Below, one piece after another: positions 13,537 through 15,041 of a stretch of 15,041 nt of DNA. Below the pieces are notes generated by a model that saw only the letters and a list, made by a program, of their open reading frames with translations, was not told the DNA's origin and did not search any database. The stretch lies in NCBI RefSeq assembly GCF_938040115.1, contig NZ_CALHXD010000103.1, positions 1-15,041 of the forward strand, given 5' to 3'. The position numbers were made by a program, and so were the translations under genes. Origin of the DNA: an uncultured Campylobacter sp. (lineage in GTDB: Bacteria > Campylobacterota > Campylobacteria > Campylobacterales > Campylobacteraceae). The stretch's first letter is position 1; every line of letters starts with the position of its first letter.

Positions 13537-15041
13537 TTAATCCGCCACGCCCATCATCACGCTTGAGTATTCGCCCTGCTTGACGTCCGTTTTTTCAGGC
13601 TTTTTGACAGTCATCCTATCCTCGGCCAGTCCCGCCTGCGCTAGGGCTGCCTTGATAGCCTGAGCTCTTGCGTTAGCAAGTTCCAGCAGCTGCTCTTTTT
13701 TCACCTCGATGTCTTTTAATGCGGCCTCTCTCAGCACCTTTTCGTCGGTACTTTTTTCTTTTGGAGCTAGCGATGCGAGCGCTCCTGCGTAGTCCTTGCC
13801 CGTTTGCGCCATCGTTTGACTGATTTTTTCGTTTAGTTTCGCGTTTTTTAGCGCCGTTACGTCCACATCCGAATAGGCCGGAGTGATGCTTAGCTTCATC
13901 TTAGGTTTTGCCGTCGTTAGCTTGATAAAGTCGGCTATCTTAGCCTGCTCGGATACGATGAGTTCGGCATTTGCAGGCATAAAGTCGATAGTGTTTAGAT
14001 CCTGGCTGCTTAGCCCTAGCATATTACCCAAAAATCTAAACGGGGCCAGCGTGATGTCTGCAAACAGCTTCTTTACAGCTTCCCAGACGATGCCGCCGTA
14101 TTTAAAATCAGGGTCATTTAGGTCGCCCTCCACGGGTAGGTCAATGTTTATCTGGTTGTTTTGATCGCTCAAGATCGAGATAGCAAGCGATAGAGGCAAA
14201 TTTACCGCATCTTTTGACTCGACCTTTTCGCCAAGCGTTAGCGTGTCTAGATTTACGACATTGCTACCGTTTAGCTTAGAGTCCTTAACATCGTAGTTTA
14301 GAGTCAAATTTAGCTTGCCTTTTTCTATCTTGTAGCCCAAAAACTGCCCGCTATAAGGCGTCACGTCGACTAGATCGATATCTTTAAAGCTAAATTTGAC
14401 CTCCGTGCTCTTTTTCGGGTCGTACGGCAGTAGCTTGAGCCCGATCTTGCTAAAGCCGCTCTTGCCGACCACGCCCTCAAACGTACCCATCGTCGGGCGA
14501 GTACTGTCGATATCCATCAGCACGCCTTCTAGCTTGGTGATCTTAGTCGCAAACGGCATAAATAGCGACGCGTCGGAGAAGTCTACGTCGCCGTTTTCTA
14601 CGAGGATGTTTTTGATAGCGAAGTCAAACTCGCCCTCTTTTTTCTGCTGTTTTGCGGCCTCTACGGCCTTTTCGTTTTTAGAAGCGGTTTGTTTTGCGTC
14701 CGCTTTTTGAGCGTTTTCGCTCTCGCTCTTTTTCACGAGGCGACTTAGGTTAAATTCGCGCTCTTTATTTAGATGCGTCTTTAAAAACGGCGCGCTAAGA
14801 GTCACGCGCTCTAAATTTAAGAAATTTTTTGCAAACGAAATTTTAGATAGTTTGAGGTTTTTAAAGGCAAAAACCTTATCGCCAGAGCCGTCCGCAAGCT
14901 CGATATTTGCGATGTTTGCCTTACCGCTTACGGAGGCGTCCGCGGCGTATTTTACGTTTAGCTCGGCGTTTAGCTCGCCGCTTTTTAAGCTCGCGTCCAG
15001 ATAGTTTTTAGCGTAGACGAAGTAGCGAGGCAGATTTGCGT
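13537..15041 (-). CDS. DUF748 / AsmA-like envelope protein, 5' part outside the window
   Basis: The minus-strand frame stays open from the stop at 13537 to the window edge, giving about 500 residues. A GTG at 14805 is only an internal codon; the 78 codons upstream of it continue the same kind of sequence. The DUF748 hallmark is visible in the centre: LPLSLAISILSDQNNQINID, then LPVEGDLNDPDFKYGG, then APFRFLGNMLG. It is followed by KMKLSITPAYSDVDVTALK, which is the usual end of the family. DUF748 belongs to the AsmA-like superfamily of long beta-rich proteins that span the periplasm, several of which are implicated in lipid transport to the outer membrane. A Lys/Glu/Ala/Gln-rich segment (about 14640-14740) breaks the beta pattern. 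Its partner genes here encode outer-membrane lipoproteins. Confidence 0.85.
   Translation of the reverse strand, partial: ANLPRYFVYAKNYLDASLKSGELNAELNVKYAADASVSGKANIANIELADGSGDKVFAFKNLKLSKISFAKNFLNLERVTLSAPFLKTHLNKEREFNLSRLVKKSESENAQKADAKQTASKNEKAVEAAKQQKKEGEFDFAIKNILVENGDVDFSDASLFMPFATKITKLEGVLMDIDSTRPTMGTFEGVVGKSGFSKIGLKLLPYDPKKSTEVKFSFKDIDLVDVTPYSGQFLGYKIEKGKLNLTLNYDVKDSKLNGSNVVNLDTLTLGEKVESKDAVNLPLSLAISILSDQNNQINIDLPVEGDLNDPDFKYGGIVWEAVKKLFADITLAPFRFLGNMLGLSSQDLNTIDFMPANAELIVSEQAKIADFIKLTTAKPKMKLSITPAYSDVDVTALKNAKLNEKISQTMAQTGKDYAGALASLAPKEKSTDEKVLREAALKDIEVKKEQLLELANARAQAIKAALAQAGLAEDRMTVKKPEKTDVKQGEYSSVMMGVAD

Noticed and set aside
13537..14805. GTG at 14805 as the start of the DUF748 gene
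   Set aside because: The frame continues open to the window edge with the same beta-rich, AsmA-like sequence, so the gene is truncated by the window.
1..15041. CRISPR arrays, tRNA or rRNA genes, insertion sequences, prophage genes
   Set aside because: No regularly spaced repeats, cloverleaf-like segments, rRNA sequence, transposase or phage motifs were seen on either strand.

Overview
The window looks like a Campylobacterota chromosome, most likely a relatively GC-rich oral-type Campylobacter (C. rectus/showae-like; inferred from about half GC, strong AAAGGA ribosome sites, AT-rich gaps and gene order). The order gyrA - flgP - flgQ - flgR - asd, with a ComF-type gene just upstream of gyrA, matches my memory of Campylobacter jejuni (Cj1028c to Cj1023c). 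Recognition is from protein motifs and memory only; no search was run.

Layout. Plus strand: the tail of a cation diffusion facilitator (2-112), a small unrecognised membrane protein (159-542), lepA (678-2468) and prs (2827-3756). prs ends at two stem-loops and faces, across an AT-rich 495 bp convergent gap, a minus-strand YqhA/UPF0114 membrane protein gene that has its own terminator. Everything from 4252 to the window end is on the minus strand. In transcription order, right to left: a DUF748/AsmA-like protein (5' part outside the window), a Cys-rich lipoprotein, a YajG-like lipoprotein, a ComF-type phosphoribosyltransferase, gyrA, flgP, flgQ, flgR, asd, and the YqhA-like gene.

How the genes work together. 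flgP and flgQ encode flagellar motility factors, and flgR encodes the sigma-54 activator of the flagellar regulon. A well-formed sigma-54 promoter (GG-N10-GC) lies just upstream of flgP, so FlgR probably drives its own operon. A second GG-N10-GC site lies 34 bp upstream of the Cys-rich lipoprotein gene. This suggests that the two uncharacterised lipoproteins belong to the same flagellar or envelope regulon, and it is the best candidate here for undescribed biology.

Other points of interest: GyrA has Asn-Leu where quinolone-sensitive enzymes have Asp-Ser/Thr; FlgR lacks a C-terminal DNA-binding domain; the palindrome AAATTT occurs a little over 100 times (hand count) against about 4-5 expected; a nested TTTCAC/GTGAAA element lies in the AT-rich gap after prs; and the 414 bp leader of asd carries mutually exclusive hairpins.
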